Assembly (NCBI RefSeq): GCF_003097535.1
Contig: NZ_CP029187.1
Coordinates: forward strand, 1,488,001-1,552,000
Reading direction: 5' to 3'
DNA from: Flavobacterium pallidum
Lineage (GTDB): Bacteria; Bacteroidota; Bacteroidia; Flavobacteriales; Flavobacteriaceae
DNA: 64,000 nucleotides
Under the pieces are notes generated by a model. It made no database searches, was not told where the DNA came from, and was given only the letters and a program-made list of their open reading frames with translations. Shown piece after piece: positions 37,044 through 46,125 of the stretch (position 1 is the first letter of the stretch; every line of letters begins with the position of its first letter). The translations under genes were made by a program, and so were the position numbers.

Positions 37044-38564
37044 ATGAAAAAACTATTACTATTATTTGGGATTGCCCTGACTGGTGCCGGTGCTTTTGCA
37101 CAGGGTGCTTCGTGTGCGGCCGCCACTACAGTAACTTCGGGATCGACTTATGTTATGGCACCGATTGCTTCAGGTACGTATGTTAACGGATGTAATTCGG
37201 ATACTGCACCTAATGGAAAGTGGTATAAATTTACCGCTCCTTCAGGAGGTATGATTAAGGTTGATGCGACCCTTGCTGTGAACCCTGGTGGAACTACCGG
37301 AGTGGATACTGCAGTTCACGTATTTTCAGGAACTTGTGGAACGCTGGCCTGCGTGGCTTTTAATGATGATTCTGCTGCGGCTGATTACAGGTCTTTGATT
37401 GCAGATTTAGTGGTTACTGCAGGAACGACTTATTATATCGAATGGGATAACAGATGGCAAGATAACGTAGGATTTTCATGGCAGTTTACTTTTACGCCTG
37501 TAAGTTGTTTTGCACCAACAGGATTCACTTATGTACCTCCTGCACCTACAACAACTTCGGTTGCTTTGGGATGGACGGCTCCTGCGCAGGGATTACCTGA
37601 AGGATATCAATTTGAATGGGGTCCAATCGGATTCACTCAGGGAACAGGTACTTTGATATCAACTACTGACACAAGCGTTGTCTTGTCTACTTTGAGCCCG
37701 AATTCAGTTTATGACTTTTACATCAGGACTGACTGTGGATTGGGTGACTACAGCATTTGGGAAGGGCCTATCTCTTTCTCAACTGAGTTTGACGTTGCTT
37801 CCGTACCTTACAACACAAGTTTTGAAGAGGCTAATTTTGGTTTCGTAGGCTGGACACAGGATGCTCCTACGGGCTATGCAGGTCAGGCATGGAGGGTTTA
37901 TAATGCTGGTCCAAATACGCCATTGACTCAGGAAGGAGAGCGCTCTGCTTTGGTTTTTGCAGGTGCTGCAGCTGACGGAAATAATGATGTATGGTTGCTT
38001 TCAAGAGGACTTAACCTTGCTGCCAATTCACCGGTAACAGTTACTTATTATATAAGAAACTATTTGGCAACTGGAAGTACAGGTTCAACAACATATGAAT
38101 TAAAAGCAGGTACAACACAGGATGTTGCAGGAATGACTATTCCAATCGCTGCTGAGACTGTAACAGACGTAGCTTTTGCACAGAAGACTTTTAACTTCAC
38201 GCCAACTACAGCTGGAACTTATTTCTTAGGTTTCCACTCTACAAATGTTGTAAATGCAGGTACACAAGCTACTTTCCTTGACAACGTGACAGTTAGTCAG
38301 GTATTGGGTACTGAAGATGTTTTTGCATCGCAATTCGCAGTATATCCAAACCCTGCGACTAGCACTGTAAACATCAGCAACACTACTGATGCTTTGATTA
38401 CCAATGTTAAAGTTACGGACTTGAAAGGACGCACAGTGAAAAACAACAACTTTGTGGCTTCTTCCAATATTCAAATCAATACCTCAGATTTGTCTTCAGG
38501 TGTTTACATGCTGAACATCACTTCTGATAAAGGTACTGCTGTAAAGAAAATCGTGAAAAAATAA
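37044..38564 (+). CDS. Secreted protein with fibronectin type III region and T9SS sorting domain
   Basis: A 506-residue T9SS cargo protein. It has a signal peptide (to about GAFAQ, residue 20), a beta-sandwich resembling Bacteroidetes pre-peptidase/choice-of-anchor domains (about 22-150), a fibronectin type III-like domain (about 153-250: ALGWTAPAQGLPEGYQFEWG), a second sandwich (about 255-415: VPYNTSFEEANFGFVGW), and a type A C-terminal sorting domain (about 430-506: FAVYPNPATSTVNI ending GTAVKKIVKK). It carries no catalytic motif that I can see. It is followed by a strong terminator. Confidence 0.88.
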   Translation: MKKLLLLFGIALTGAGAFAQGASCAAATTVTSGSTYVMAPIASGTYVNGCNSDTAPNGKWYKFTAPSGGMIKVDATLAVNPGGTTGVDTAVHVFSGTCGTLACVAFNDDSAAADYRSLIADLVVTAGTTYYIEWDNRWQDNVGFSWQFTFTPVSCFAPTGFTYVPPAPTTTSVALGWTAPAQGLPEGYQFEWGPIGFTQGTGTLISTTDTSVVLSTLSPNSVYDFYIRTDCGLGDYSIWEGPISFSTEFDVASVPYNTSFEEANFGFVGWTQDAPTGYAGQAWRVYNAGPNTPLTQEGERSALVFAGAAADGNNDVWLLSRGLNLAANSPVTVTYYIRNYLATGSTGSTTYELKAGTTQDVAGMTIPIAAETVTDVAFAQKTFNFTPTTAGTYFLGFHSTNVVNAGTQATFLDNVTVSQVLGTEDVFASQFAVYPNPATSTVNISNTTDALITNVKVTDLKGRTVKNNNFVASSNIQINTSDLSSGVYMLNITSDKGTAVKKIVKK

Positions 38565-38586
38565 TTTTTTCCTTTCTTATAAACTA

Positions 38587-38614
38587 AGGCCCGCTATATA
38601 GCGGGCTTTTTTTT
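38587..38614 (+). terminator. Intrinsic terminator after the T9SS cargo gene
   Basis: Stem GCCCGCTA / TAGCGGGC followed by eight T residues. It isolates the metH leader from upstream transcription. Confidence 0.9.
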
Positions 38615-38655
38615 GGTTCGAACTAAAACGTTTTCGGAATATTTTGCCTGAAATG

Positions 38656-38686
38656 TTGCGGGAACAGTTTCTTATCACGTACTTTG
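38656..38686 (+). promoter_or_regulatory. Putative promoter of the metH leader
   Basis: TTG (38656-38658), 21 bases, TACTTTG (38680-38686). The downstream element is one base shorter than TAnnTTTG. It would start transcription about 15-20 bases before the SAM-I aptamer. Confidence 0.4.
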
Positions 38687-38708
38687 CAGCGTTCATTACT
38701 TTATTGAA

Positions 38709-38808
38709 AGTTATCACGAAAGGCAGAGGGATTAGACCCGTTGAAGCCTTAGCAACCCTTTACCTATAAAGAAGGTGCTACATTCTACCGGTTTCCGGAT
38801 AGATAACA
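38709..38808 (+). promoter_or_regulatory. SAM-I (S-box) riboswitch upstream of metH
   Basis: P1 is GTTATC (38710-38715) with GATAAC (38802-38807). Between them are the conserved S-box strings GGCAGAGGGATTAGACCCG, TTGAAGCCTTAGCAACC, GGTGCTACATTCTACC and GGATAGATAAC in the correct order, forming P2-P4 and the kink-turn/pseudoknot region. The metH start is about 62 bases downstream. No GC-rich terminator follows. An AU-only hairpin (ATAAAT / ATTTAT) ends just before the ATG, so control may be at translation. Confidence 0.9.
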
Positions 38809-38870
38809 ACATAAATACTTTATTGTATTTTCTGCTTTCCTGATGACATTCATAAATATAAATTTATTGT

Positions 38871-39872
38871 ATGTCAAGAATTCATGATATTATCCAAAAA
38901 AGAATCCTCGTGCTCGACGGCGCTATGGGCACCATGCTGCAACGTTACAATTTCTCTGAAGACGATTTCCGTGGGAGCCGTTTTAAAGATTTTGCATTTC
39001 CACTGAAAGGGAACAACGACCTTTTATCACTTACCCAGCCACAAGCTATTCGCGAGGTTCACAGACTTTATTTTGAAGCCGGGGCCGACATCGTTGAGAC
39101 CAACACTTTTTCGTCAACTACAATTGGAATGGCCGATTATCACCTGGAGGATTTTGTTTACGAACTTAATTTCGAATCTGCTAAAATTGCGCGTGAAGTA
39201 GCCAATGAATTCACCGCTGCAAATCCTGATAAGCCTCGTTTTGTAGCAGGATCGATAGGGCCAACGAACAGGACTGCCAGCATGTCGCCTGACGTCAATG
39301 ATCCGGGATTCCGTGCCATCACTTTCGACGAGCTCAGGGTGGCGTACAGACAGCAAACAGAAGCCTTATTAGACGGTGGCTGTGATCTTTTACTGGTCGA
39401 AACCATTTTCGATACGCTGAATGCCAAGGCTGCTTTATTCGCGATTGAAGAGGTCAAAGAAGAACGTCGATCTGACATCCCTGTAATGGTTTCCGGAACA
39501 ATTACCGACGCTTCCGGAAGGACATTGTCCGGGCAGACCGTGGAAGCATTTCTAATTTCGATTGAACATCTACCTTTATTGAGTATAGGATTTAACTGTG
39601 CTTTGGGAGCAGATCAGCTCAAGCCTTATCTTAAAAGGTTGGCCAGGAATACCAGCCTGAATATTTCCGCGCATCCTAACGCCGGACTTCCAAATGCATT
39701 CGGGCAATATGATCAGACCCCGGAAGAAATGCAATTGCTTATCAGGGAATATCTGACCGATAATCTCATTAACATCATCGGTGGTTGCTGCGGGACAACG
39801 CCGGAGCATATCAAACTGATCGCCGAAGTCGCTGCACAATTTAAGCCAAGACCCATTTTAGAAAACGCCTGA
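38871..39872 (+). CDS. metH: Methionine synthase, homocysteine-binding module
   Basis: This 333-residue protein is the N-terminal homocysteine S-methyltransferase module of MetH, encoded as its own gene. It starts [20 protein letters not shown]. Zinc ligands are Cys in GFNCALGA (about 242) and the Cys pair in [10 protein letters not shown] (about 305-306). Its TGA overlaps the ATG of the next gene by one base, which supplies the folate, cobalamin and reactivation domains. Together they give a full-length MetH of about 1220 residues. The SAM-I riboswitch controls both. Confidence 0.94.
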   Translation: MSRIHDIIQKRILVLDGAMGTMLQRYNFSEDDFRGSRFKDFAFPLKGNNDLLSLTQPQAIREVHRLYFEAGADIVETNTFSSTTIGMADYHLEDFVYELNFESAKIAREVANEFTAANPDKPRFVAGSIGPTNRTASMSPDVNDPGFRAITFDELRVAYRQQTEALLDGGCDLLLVETIFDTLNAKAALFAIEEVKEERRSDIPVMVSGTITDASGRTLSGQTVEAFLISIEHLPLLSIGFNCALGADQLKPYLKRLARNTSLNISAHPNAGLPNAFGQYDQTPEEMQLLIREYLTDNLINIIGGCCGTTPEHIKLIAEVAAQFKPRPILENA

Positions 39873-42544
39873 TGCCTCAAAACAAATATTTAAGATTATC
39901 CGGACTCGAGCCGCTGATTGTTACTCCTGAAACGAATTTTGTCAATATTGGTGAAAGGACCAATGTCACTGGCTCCAGGAAATTCCTGCGCCTCATAAAA
40001 GAGGAACGCTATGAAGAAGCACTTGAAATCGCCCGTACGCAGGTTGAAGGTGGCGCACAGATCATCGACATAAACATGGACGAAGGGATGCTTGACGGTG
40101 TTTATGCGATGACGGTTTTCCTGAACCTGATTGCGGCCGAGCCTGACATCGCCCGTGTCCCGGTGATGATTGACAGCTCAAAATGGGAAATTATTGAAGC
40201 CGGCCTCAAAGTGACCCAGGGGAAAAGTGTGGTAAACTCGATTTCGTTAAAAGAAGGGAAAGACAACTTTATCCGTCAGGCGAAATTGATTAAAAGATAC
40301 GGCGCCGCAGTCATCGTAATGGCTTTTGACGAAAACGGCCAGGCCGATACTTACGAGCGCCGGATCGAAATCTGTAAAAGGTCTTATGATGTTTTGGTCA
40401 ACGAAGTGGGTTTTGCTGCTGAAGACATCATTTTCGATCCGAATATTTTTCCAGTGGCCACGGGCATGGAAGAACACAAGCGGAATGCGCTTGATTTTTT
40501 CAACGCGACTAAATGGATCCGTGAAAACCTGCCACATGCCCATGTCAGCGGCGGTGTCAGCAACGTGTCTTTTTCCTTCCGGGGTAATGATAAAGTGCGT
40601 GAAGCGATGCACTCGGCTTTTCTGTATCATGCGATACAACATGGCATGACGATGGGAATCGTGAATCCGGAAATGCTGGAAGTGTATGATGAGATTCCAA
40701 AGGATTTGCTTGAACGCGTAGAGGATGTCTTGCTGAACCGCCGCGAAGATGCTACGGAAAGATTACTCGATTTCGCTGAAAATATTAAAGGAGACACCAA
40801 GAACACCGAAAAAGTAGTTCAGGAATGGCGTTCCGGTTCAGTCCAGGAAAGGATCACGCATGCTTTGGTAAAAGGCATTGATGAATTTATTGAAAAGGAC
40901 GTTGAGGAGGCCCGTTTGTCAGCTGCCAAACCCATTGAAGTAATCGAAATCAACCTGATGACAGGAATGAATGTCGTCGGGGATTTGTTCGGGAGCGGAA
41001 AGATGTTTTTGCCGCAGGTGGTCAAATCGGCGCGGGTGATGAAAAAAGCGGTGGCATATCTGCTTCCGTTTATTGAAGCCAGTAAAAACAATGTAAAAAG
41101 CACCAACGCCAAAATCCTGATGGCCACTGTAAAAGGAGATGTCCATGATATCGGCAAGAATATCGTTTCAGTGGTTTTAGCCTGCAATAATTATGAAATC
41201 ATTGACTTGGGTGTGATGGTGCCACCTGAAAAGATTATTGAAGCGGCTGTAAAAGAAAACGTCGATATTATCGGGCTTAGCGGTTTGATCACGCCTTCGC
41301 TCGATGAAATGGTGTACCTCGCCAGAGAACTCGAAAGCCGCAACATTAATATTCCTGTTATGATTGGCGGAGCCACGACTTCGCGTGCGCATACGGCGGT
41401 AAAAATCGCTCCGGAATACAGCCATACTGTAATCCATGTGAACGATGCTTCACGCGCGGTTACGGTCGCCGGAAATCTTATCAATGCTGCCGGGAAAGCG
41501 GAGTATGCCCAAACGTTACGAGCCGAATATGACGAACTCAGGGAAGGATACCTGAGCCGGGCACGCGATAAGCATTTCCTGAAAATTGAAGATGCCAGAA
41601 ATAATAAGCTGAAACTGGATTGGGAAAACTTCGAGCCTGTCCTTCCAAAATTTCAAGGTGTAAAAACCATTGAAGTCGACCCGGAAATATTAATCCCATA
41701 CATTGATTGGACACCGTTTTTCCGTACATGGGAATTGTTTGGGAAGTATCCGGCCATCCTGACCGATAAGATTGTAGGCGAGGAAGCTACAGCGTTGTTT
41801 AAGGATGCGAAACAGCTTTTATCCCAGATTTTTGAAGAAAAAAGATTTACCGCAAGAGGCGTGTTCGGTGTTTTTGAAGCAAACCAGGTTAACGATGATG
41901 ATATTGAAATCCGTGATGTTAAGGGAAACATCGTCGATAAATTCTTAACCCTGCGCCAGCAGTCGCAAAAGACTAAAGGCGCACCGAATCTCGCTTTAGC
42001 CGATTTTATTGCGCCAAAAGCGTCAAACAAAAAAGATTTTATCGGGGCATTTTGCGTTACCACAGGTTTTGGCGTGGAAACATGGGCGGCGGAATTCGAA
42101 AAAGACCTTGACGATTACAACGCCATTATGGTCAAAGCATTGGCGGATCGGCTTGCGGAAGCTTTTGCGGAATACCTGCATGAAAAAGTCCGGAAGGAGT
42201 CCTGGGGGTACGCTTCCGATGAAAACCTGACAAACGAAGAACTGATAGAAGAAGAATATAAAGGAATACGCCCTGCGCCGGGTTATCCGGCCTGTCCTGA
42301 CCATTTGGAAAAACCGACGATTTGGAAAATCCTCGATGTCGAAAGCCATATCGGGGTAAAGCTGACCGAGAATATGGCAATGTGGCCGGCATCGTCGGTG
42401 TCGGGATATTATTTTGCAAATCCGCAAAGTAAATATTTCGGGTTGGGGAAAATCAAGGAGGATCAGGTTCAGGATTACGCGAAACGCCGTGGGATTTCGA
42501 CTGCCGAAGCACAGAAGTGGCTGGGCCCCAACATCGTCGATTGA
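39872..42544 (+). CDS. metH: Methionine synthase, folate-, cobalamin- and SAM-binding modules
   Basis: An 890-residue protein continuing MetH. The pterin-binding domain spans about 10-275 ([32 protein letters not shown]). Next is the cobalamin cap and B12 domain, with the D-x-H-x-x-G motif as Asp423-His425 in [16 protein letters not shown], His being the lower cobalt ligand. The activation domain (about 560-885) has [12 protein letters not shown], which binds SAM for reductive reactivation. It transfers methyl from methyl-THF through cobalamin to homocysteine held by the upstream module. The downstream gene makes methyl-THF. Confidence 0.95.
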   Translation: MPQNKYLRLSGLEPLIVTPETNFVNIGERTNVTGSRKFLRLIKEERYEEALEIARTQVEGGAQIIDINMDEGMLDGVYAMTVFLNLIAAEPDIARVPVMIDSSKWEIIEAGLKVTQGKSVVNSISLKEGKDNFIRQAKLIKRYGAAVIVMAFDENGQADTYERRIEICKRSYDVLVNEVGFAAEDIIFDPNIFPVATGMEEHKRNALDFFNATKWIRENLPHAHVSGGVSNVSFSFRGNDKVREAMHSAFLYHAIQHGMTMGIVNPEMLEVYDEIPKDLLERVEDVLLNRREDATERLLDFAENIKGDTKNTEKVVQEWRSGSVQERITHALVKGIDEFIEKDVEEARLSAAKPIEVIEINLMTGMNVVGDLFGSGKMFLPQVVKSARVMKKAVAYLLPFIEASKNNVKSTNAKILMATVKGDVHDIGKNIVSVVLACNNYEIIDLGVMVPPEKIIEAAVKENVDIIGLSGLITPSLDEMVYLARELESRNINIPVMIGGATTSRAHTAVKIAPEYSHTVIHVNDASRAVTVAGNLINAAGKAEYAQTLRAEYDELREGYLSRARDKHFLKIEDARNNKLKLDWENFEPVLPKFQGVKTIEVDPEILIPYIDWTPFFRTWELFGKYPAILTDKIVGEEATALFKDAKQLLSQIFEEKRFTARGVFGVFEANQVNDDDIEIRDVKGNIVDKFLTLRQQSQKTKGAPNLALADFIAPKASNKKDFIGAFCVTTGFGVETWAAEFEKDLDDYNAIMVKALADRLAEAFAEYLHEKVRKESWGYASDENLTNEELIEEEYKGIRPAPGYPACPDHLEKPTIWKILDVESHIGVKLTENMAMWPASSVSGYYFANPQSKYFGLGKIKEDQVQDYAKRRGISTAEAQKWLGPNIVD

Positions 42545-42616
42545 CGCAGGGACCGCGTGAGGGATTGCAGCAAGGTGCCGTGCACCGCGGAAAGCCCGAC
42601 CCGCAGGGGCACGCCA
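42545..42616 (-). repeat. Dispersed hairpin repeat, copy D (between metH and metF)
   Basis: Plus strand GAGGGATTGCAGC, a short hairpin GGTGC / GCACC, then GCGGAAAGCCCGACCCGC. Flanks match the other three copies, and the stem is the shortest of the four. It lies in the metH2-metF gap and is probably in the operon mRNA. The remaining 80 bases of this gap hold a tandem AACCCTGAACCCTGAACCC-like stretch and nothing else recognisable. Confidence 0.7.
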
Positions 42617-42703
42617 AAAAAATAAAAATAATAATTGGTTCAAGGCGCAGGCTACAGGGTATAATTCCCAAGACCTAAACCCTGAACCCTGAACCCATAT
42701 GAA

Positions 42704-43660
42704 ATGAAAGTCACGCAACATATAGAAAACGCCCAGGGGAAATCACTGTTTTCGTTTGAAATACTACCGCCGTTGAAAGGGCAGAACATCCGTTCGATTT
42801 TTGACAGCATCGATCCGCTGATGGAGTTTAATCCGCCGTTTATCGATGTGACCTACCATCGCGAGGAATTCGAATTTAAGGAACTCGGGAACGGTTTGCT
42901 GGAGAAAAAAATCGTGAAAAAGCGCCCGGGAACTGTCGGGATTTGTGCGGCGATACAGAACAAATACCAGGTGGATGCGATCCCGCACATCCTATGTGGC
43001 GGCTTTACCAAAGAAGATACCGAGAATTTCCTGATTGACATCGATTTCCTTGGCATACAAAATGTCGTGGCTCTGCGCGGCGACGCGATCAAGAGCGAGA
43101 TTTATTTCAGGCCGGAAAAAGAAGGGCATCATTATGCGTCAGAATTGGTGACACAGATTGACAACCTGAACAAGGGCATTTACCTCGATCCGGATTTGCA
43201 GAATTCGGCCCAGACGGACTTTTGCATCGGTGTGGCGGGTTATCCGGAAAAGCATATGGAAGCGCCGAGCCCGGACAGCGATATTTATTTCCTGAAGCAG
43301 AAAATCAGGAACGGCGCGGAATACATCATTACGCAAATGTTTTTCGACAACAAAAAGTACTTTGATTTTGTTGCGAAATGCCGTGCAGAAGGCATTACGG
43401 TCCCAATCATTCCGGGACTGAAACCGATTGCGACAAAGAAACAGCTTAATATGATCCCGCATCGTTTTAAAGTGGATTTGCCCGATGAGCTGATCATGTC
43501 GGTAGTGAAAGCCAAAGACAATGATGCCGTGAAGCAAATCGGGATTGAATGGTGCATTCAGCAAAGCCAGGAATTGCTCAAAGCCGGAATCCCGGTACTG
43601 CATTATTATTCGATGGGGAAAGCGGAGAATATCAAGGCGATTGCGAAGGAGGTTTTTTGA
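42704..43660 (+). CDS. metF: 5,10-methylenetetrahydrofolate reductase
   Basis: MetF reduces methylene-THF to methyl-THF, the methyl donor for MetH. The 318-residue TIM-barrel flavoprotein begins with FSFEILPPLKGQ (conserved Glu) and contains FIDVTYHREEF, VALRGDAIKSE (FAD site), CIGVAGYPEKHMEAPS and FITQMFFD-like ITQMFFDNKKYFDF. It is co-directional with metH1-metH2, probably in the same SAM-regulated operon despite the 159-base gap. Confidence 0.95.
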   Translation: MKVTQHIENAQGKSLFSFEILPPLKGQNIRSIFDSIDPLMEFNPPFIDVTYHREEFEFKELGNGLLEKKIVKKRPGTVGICAAIQNKYQVDAIPHILCGGFTKEDTENFLIDIDFLGIQNVVALRGDAIKSEIYFRPEKEGHHYASELVTQIDNLNKGIYLDPDLQNSAQTDFCIGVAGYPEKHMEAPSPDSDIYFLKQKIRNGAEYIITQMFFDNKKYFDFVAKCRAEGITVPIIPGLKPIATKKQLNMIPHRFKVDLPDELIMSVVKAKDNDAVKQIGIEWCIQQSQELLKAGIPVLHYYSMGKAENIKAIAKEVF

Positions 43661-43678
43661 TTAAAAATTACGAATTAC
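43661..43678. repeat. ATTACGAATTAC-type arm
   Basis: AAAATTACGAATTACTT lies between the convergent metF and gldA genes, a single arm of the repeat type seen at 3741-3797. Its end overlaps the last codons of gldA. Confidence 0.4.
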
Positions 43679-44571
43679 TTCCCTGTCACATCCCTGAAAA
43701 TCGCCTCCAGGTTTTTGTTCTTTTGGTTTAATTGCAAAGTACGCAATCCATTAGCGCTGGCGAAGTCGAACACCGCAGGCCTCATGTCCACTTCTGAACG
43801 GAAGGTAAGTTCCCATGTCATGTCGTGTATGTTTTTGTAAGAAACCAATTCCGGAATCGCAGCAATCAATTGTTCTTCGACCTTGAAATCGAATTCTACT
43901 TCAATGATCTGTTCTGCCCTTTCCTTGAGGTTGGTCAGTTTCTTGTCAGTAACGATTTTGCCTTTGTCGATTATGATCACGCGGTCGCAAATCGCTTCGA
44001 CTTCCTGCATGATGTGTGTGGAAAGAAAAACGGTTTTGTCCTTCCCGACATTGCGGATGACATTGCGGATTTCGACCAACTGGTTCGGGTCAAGCCCGGT
44101 AGTAGGTTCATCAAGGATCAATACGTCCGGATTGTGTAGTAAAGCATTTGCAAGTCCGACGCGTTGCCGGTATCCTTTAGACAATTGCCCTATCTTTTTA
44201 TGGCTTTCCGGCGAAAGTCCTGTCAGTGCAATCACTTCTTCAATCCTTTGCTTTGGCATTTTATAGACATCGGCGTTGAAAGCCAGATATTCCCGGATGT
44301 AAAGATCGAGATACAACGGATTATGCTCGGGCAGGTAACCTACGGATTGCTGTACCGCCCTCTGGTTTGTATTGACGTTATGCCCGTTTACCGCAGCGGT
44401 ACCTTCATCAGCACTGAGGTAAGTGGTCAGGATTTTCATCAATGTCGATTTCCCCGCGCCGTTCGGACCCAGGAAGCCAACGATTTCCCCCTTGTTTACT
44501 GTAAATGAAATGCTGTCCAGTGCTTTCTGGGTTCCGTAGTGCTTTGAAATATTGCTGACTTCTATTGACAT
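43675..44571 (-). CDS. gldA: Gliding motility-associated ABC transporter ATPase GldA
   Basis: GldA is the ATPase of the GldA-GldF-GldG transporter linked to gliding in Flavobacterium. The 298 residues contain Walker A GPNGAGKST (35-43), a variant signature LSKGYRQRVG (130-139), Walker B LILDEPTTGLD (151-161) and the H-loop His in LSTHIMQEVE. The C-terminal region (about 215-298) resembles that of GldA-like ATPases. gldF and gldG are not adjacent. A non-gliding role remains possible, since similar ATPases occur in non-gliders. Confidence 0.88.
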   Translation of the reverse strand: MSIEVSNISKHYGTQKALDSISFTVNKGEIVGFLGPNGAGKSTLMKILTTYLSADEGTAAVNGHNVNTNQRAVQQSVGYLPEHNPLYLDLYIREYLAFNADVYKMPKQRIEEVIALTGLSPESHKKIGQLSKGYRQRVGLANALLHNPDVLILDEPTTGLDPNQLVEIRNVIRNVGKDKTVFLSTHIMQEVEAICDRVIIIDKGKIVTDKKLTNLKERAEQIIEVEFDFKVEEQLIAAIPELVSYKNIHDMTWELTFRSEVDMRPAVFDFASANGLRTLQLNQKNKNLEAIFRDVTGK

Positions 44572-44636
44572 GACAAAATGGGTTTTGGCAAAAGTAAATA
44601 ATTGCAGCGTTAAATTTTTTCAAAAAAAATAATTCT

Positions 44637-44668
44637 TTTGTCGAAACGAAACCAAATTTTTATATTTT
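44637..44668 (+). promoter_or_regulatory. Promoter of the candidate small RNA
   Basis: TTTG (44637-44640), 20 bases, TATATTTT (44661-44668), one mismatch from TAnnTTTG. It points into an intergenic region that ends in a strong terminator. Confidence 0.5.
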
Positions 44669-44671
44669 AGC

Positions 44672-44811
44672 CCTGATAACAAAAAAGCCGTGTTTATTGA
44701 TCGCTTTTTGTGGCACCAATCCGTTTGCTTTTAAGCATGGTTGCTGTACGGTTATTTGAAAATTATTAATTCAAGACAAATATAAATCCCGGTGTGAATC
44801 GGGATTTTTTT
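44672..44811 (+). ncRNA. Candidate small RNA between gldA and aroG
   Basis: A promoter-like element at 44637-44668 and an intrinsic terminator at 44784-44811 bracket about 140 bases with no reading frame. Possible internal pairing includes AGCCGT with ACGGTT and a perfect TGCTT-TT-AAGCA hairpin. The downstream gene has its own TATCTTTG element at 44845-44852, so the RNA need not be its leader. Together with the flanking bases this accounts for the 307-base gap. No known family was recognised. Confidence 0.4.
44784..44811 (+). terminator. Intrinsic terminator of the candidate small RNA
   Basis: Stem AATCCCG / CGGGATT with a short loop, followed by T7. Confidence 0.8.
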
Positions 44812-44844
44812 ATGCCTTTATCTAAATTAAGACACGGATGGCAT

Positions 44845-44852
44845 TATCTTTG
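44845..44852 (+). promoter_or_regulatory. Putative -7 element of the DAHP synthase gene
   Basis: TATCTTTG matches TAnnTTTG, 28 bases before the ATG at 44879, downstream of the small-RNA terminator. Confidence 0.45.
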
Positions 44853-44878
44853 CGATCGGGTTCCACGCTGCAACTACT

Positions 44879-45961
44879 ATGAAGAATAACATTGAAATGA
44901 GGAAATGGCTTGATGATTTCAAACTCGATCATCCACTGGTGATTGCCGGGCCGTGCAGTGCTGAAACCGAAAAGCAGGTGTTAAGGATCGCACACGAGTT
45001 AAAGCACTCGGATGCCAGTATCTTCAGGGCAGGGATCTGGAAGCCCAGGACACGGCCCGGAGGCTTTGAAGGCGTGGGTGCGATCGGGCTGAAGTGGCTG
45101 CAGAAAGCAAAAGCCGAAACCGGCCTGTTAATGGCAGTTGAAGTAGCGAATGCGACGCATGTGAAACTGGCCATCGACCACGACATCGATGTGCTGTGGA
45201 TAGGCGCCAGGACGACCGTCAATCCGTTTGCGGTACAGGAAATCGCGGATGCCTTACAGGGGACCGACAAAATCGTTTTGGTGAAAAATCCGGTCAATCC
45301 CGATCTTGCCTTATGGATTGGCGGCGTGGAAAGGCTTTACAATGCCGGGATTAAGAAACTGGGCGTGATACACCGTGGGTTTTCAACTTATGAAAAAACC
45401 AAATACCGCAACATCCCCGAATGGCAGATTGCCATTTCATTGCAGAGCCGCTTTCCTGATTTGCCATTAATCTGTGATCCCTCGCACATCACAGGCAGGC
45501 GCGACATGATCCTGGAAGTGTCGCAACAGGCACTCGACCTGAATTATGACGGTTTGATGATTGAAACGCACGACGATCCTGACCATGCGTGGAGTGATGC
45601 CGCACAGCAGGTGACGCCATCTGCGCTGAAGATGATCTGCCAGAACCTGAAAATCAGGAGGCAAACATCGGACGAGGATGATTTCAATATGGAGATGATC
45701 AAGCTGCGCGCCAATATCGATGTGGCCGACAGTAAACTCATCGAAATACTGGGCAGCAGGATGAAGGTTTCGGAACAGATCGGAGCATTGAAAAAAGCAA
45801 AAAACGTAGCGGTGCTGCAAAACAAGCGCTGGAATGAAATCCTTGGCAAAATGATTTTGGAAGGAGAGCAAAAAGGGCTTAGTGAAGAATTTATCCTCAA
45901 GATCTTCAAGGCGATCCATCAGGAAAGCATCAGCCATCAGGAGAAGGTGATGCGTTCTTAA
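44879..45961 (+). CDS. Bifunctional 3-deoxy-7-phosphoheptulonate synthase / chorismate mutase
   Basis: A 360-residue fusion for the first step of aromatic amino-acid synthesis plus chorismate-to-prephenate conversion. The DAHP synthase part (about 1-255) has PLVIAGPCSAETEKQV, RAGIWKPRTRPGGFEG, GARTTVNPFAVQEIA and LPLICDPSHITGRR. The chorismate mutase part (about 268-355) has LRANIDVADSKLIEILGSRM and a C-terminal helix with NKRWNEI. The order (synthase first) is as in related Bacteroidetes fusions. Fusion may let prephenate regulate the synthase; that is inference. Confidence 0.93.
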   Translation: MKNNIEMRKWLDDFKLDHPLVIAGPCSAETEKQVLRIAHELKHSDASIFRAGIWKPRTRPGGFEGVGAIGLKWLQKAKAETGLLMAVEVANATHVKLAIDHDIDVLWIGARTTVNPFAVQEIADALQGTDKIVLVKNPVNPDLALWIGGVERLYNAGIKKLGVIHRGFSTYEKTKYRNIPEWQIAISLQSRFPDLPLICDPSHITGRRDMILEVSQQALDLNYDGLMIETHDDPDHAWSDAAQQVTPSALKMICQNLKIRRQTSDEDDFNMEMIKLRANIDVADSKLIEILGSRMKVSEQIGALKKAKNVAVLQNKRWNEILGKMILEGEQKGLSEEFILKIFKAIHQESISHQEKVMRS

Positions 45962-46125
45962 TTTGCAGTCTCATTTAAGCCCAATACCTGAATACTGAGC
46001 CCAAACCCCGCTTACTTTTAATCAGCTGGCTTACGTAGTTGCAACTGGGACTGAAAACTTGTGAACAACCACATTTTTTCGTATCATCGCAGTCCATAAA
46101 AAACAATAAAACATAACCCGTTACA

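Noticed and set aside
38871..42544. Two metH frames read as one frameshifted pseudogene
   Set aside because: The break lies exactly at a module border, each part has intact motifs, and the start overlaps the stop by one base as in coupled genes.
42665..42700. Tandem AACCCTGAACCCTGAACCC text resembling a functional repeat array
   Set aside because: Only about two to three units, between genes, with no spacer structure; treated as low-complexity intergenic sequence.
44672..44878. T-box or peptide attenuator for the aromatic pathway gene
   Set aside because: No T-box sequence and no leader peptide with aromatic codons; the gene has its own promoter element after the terminator.
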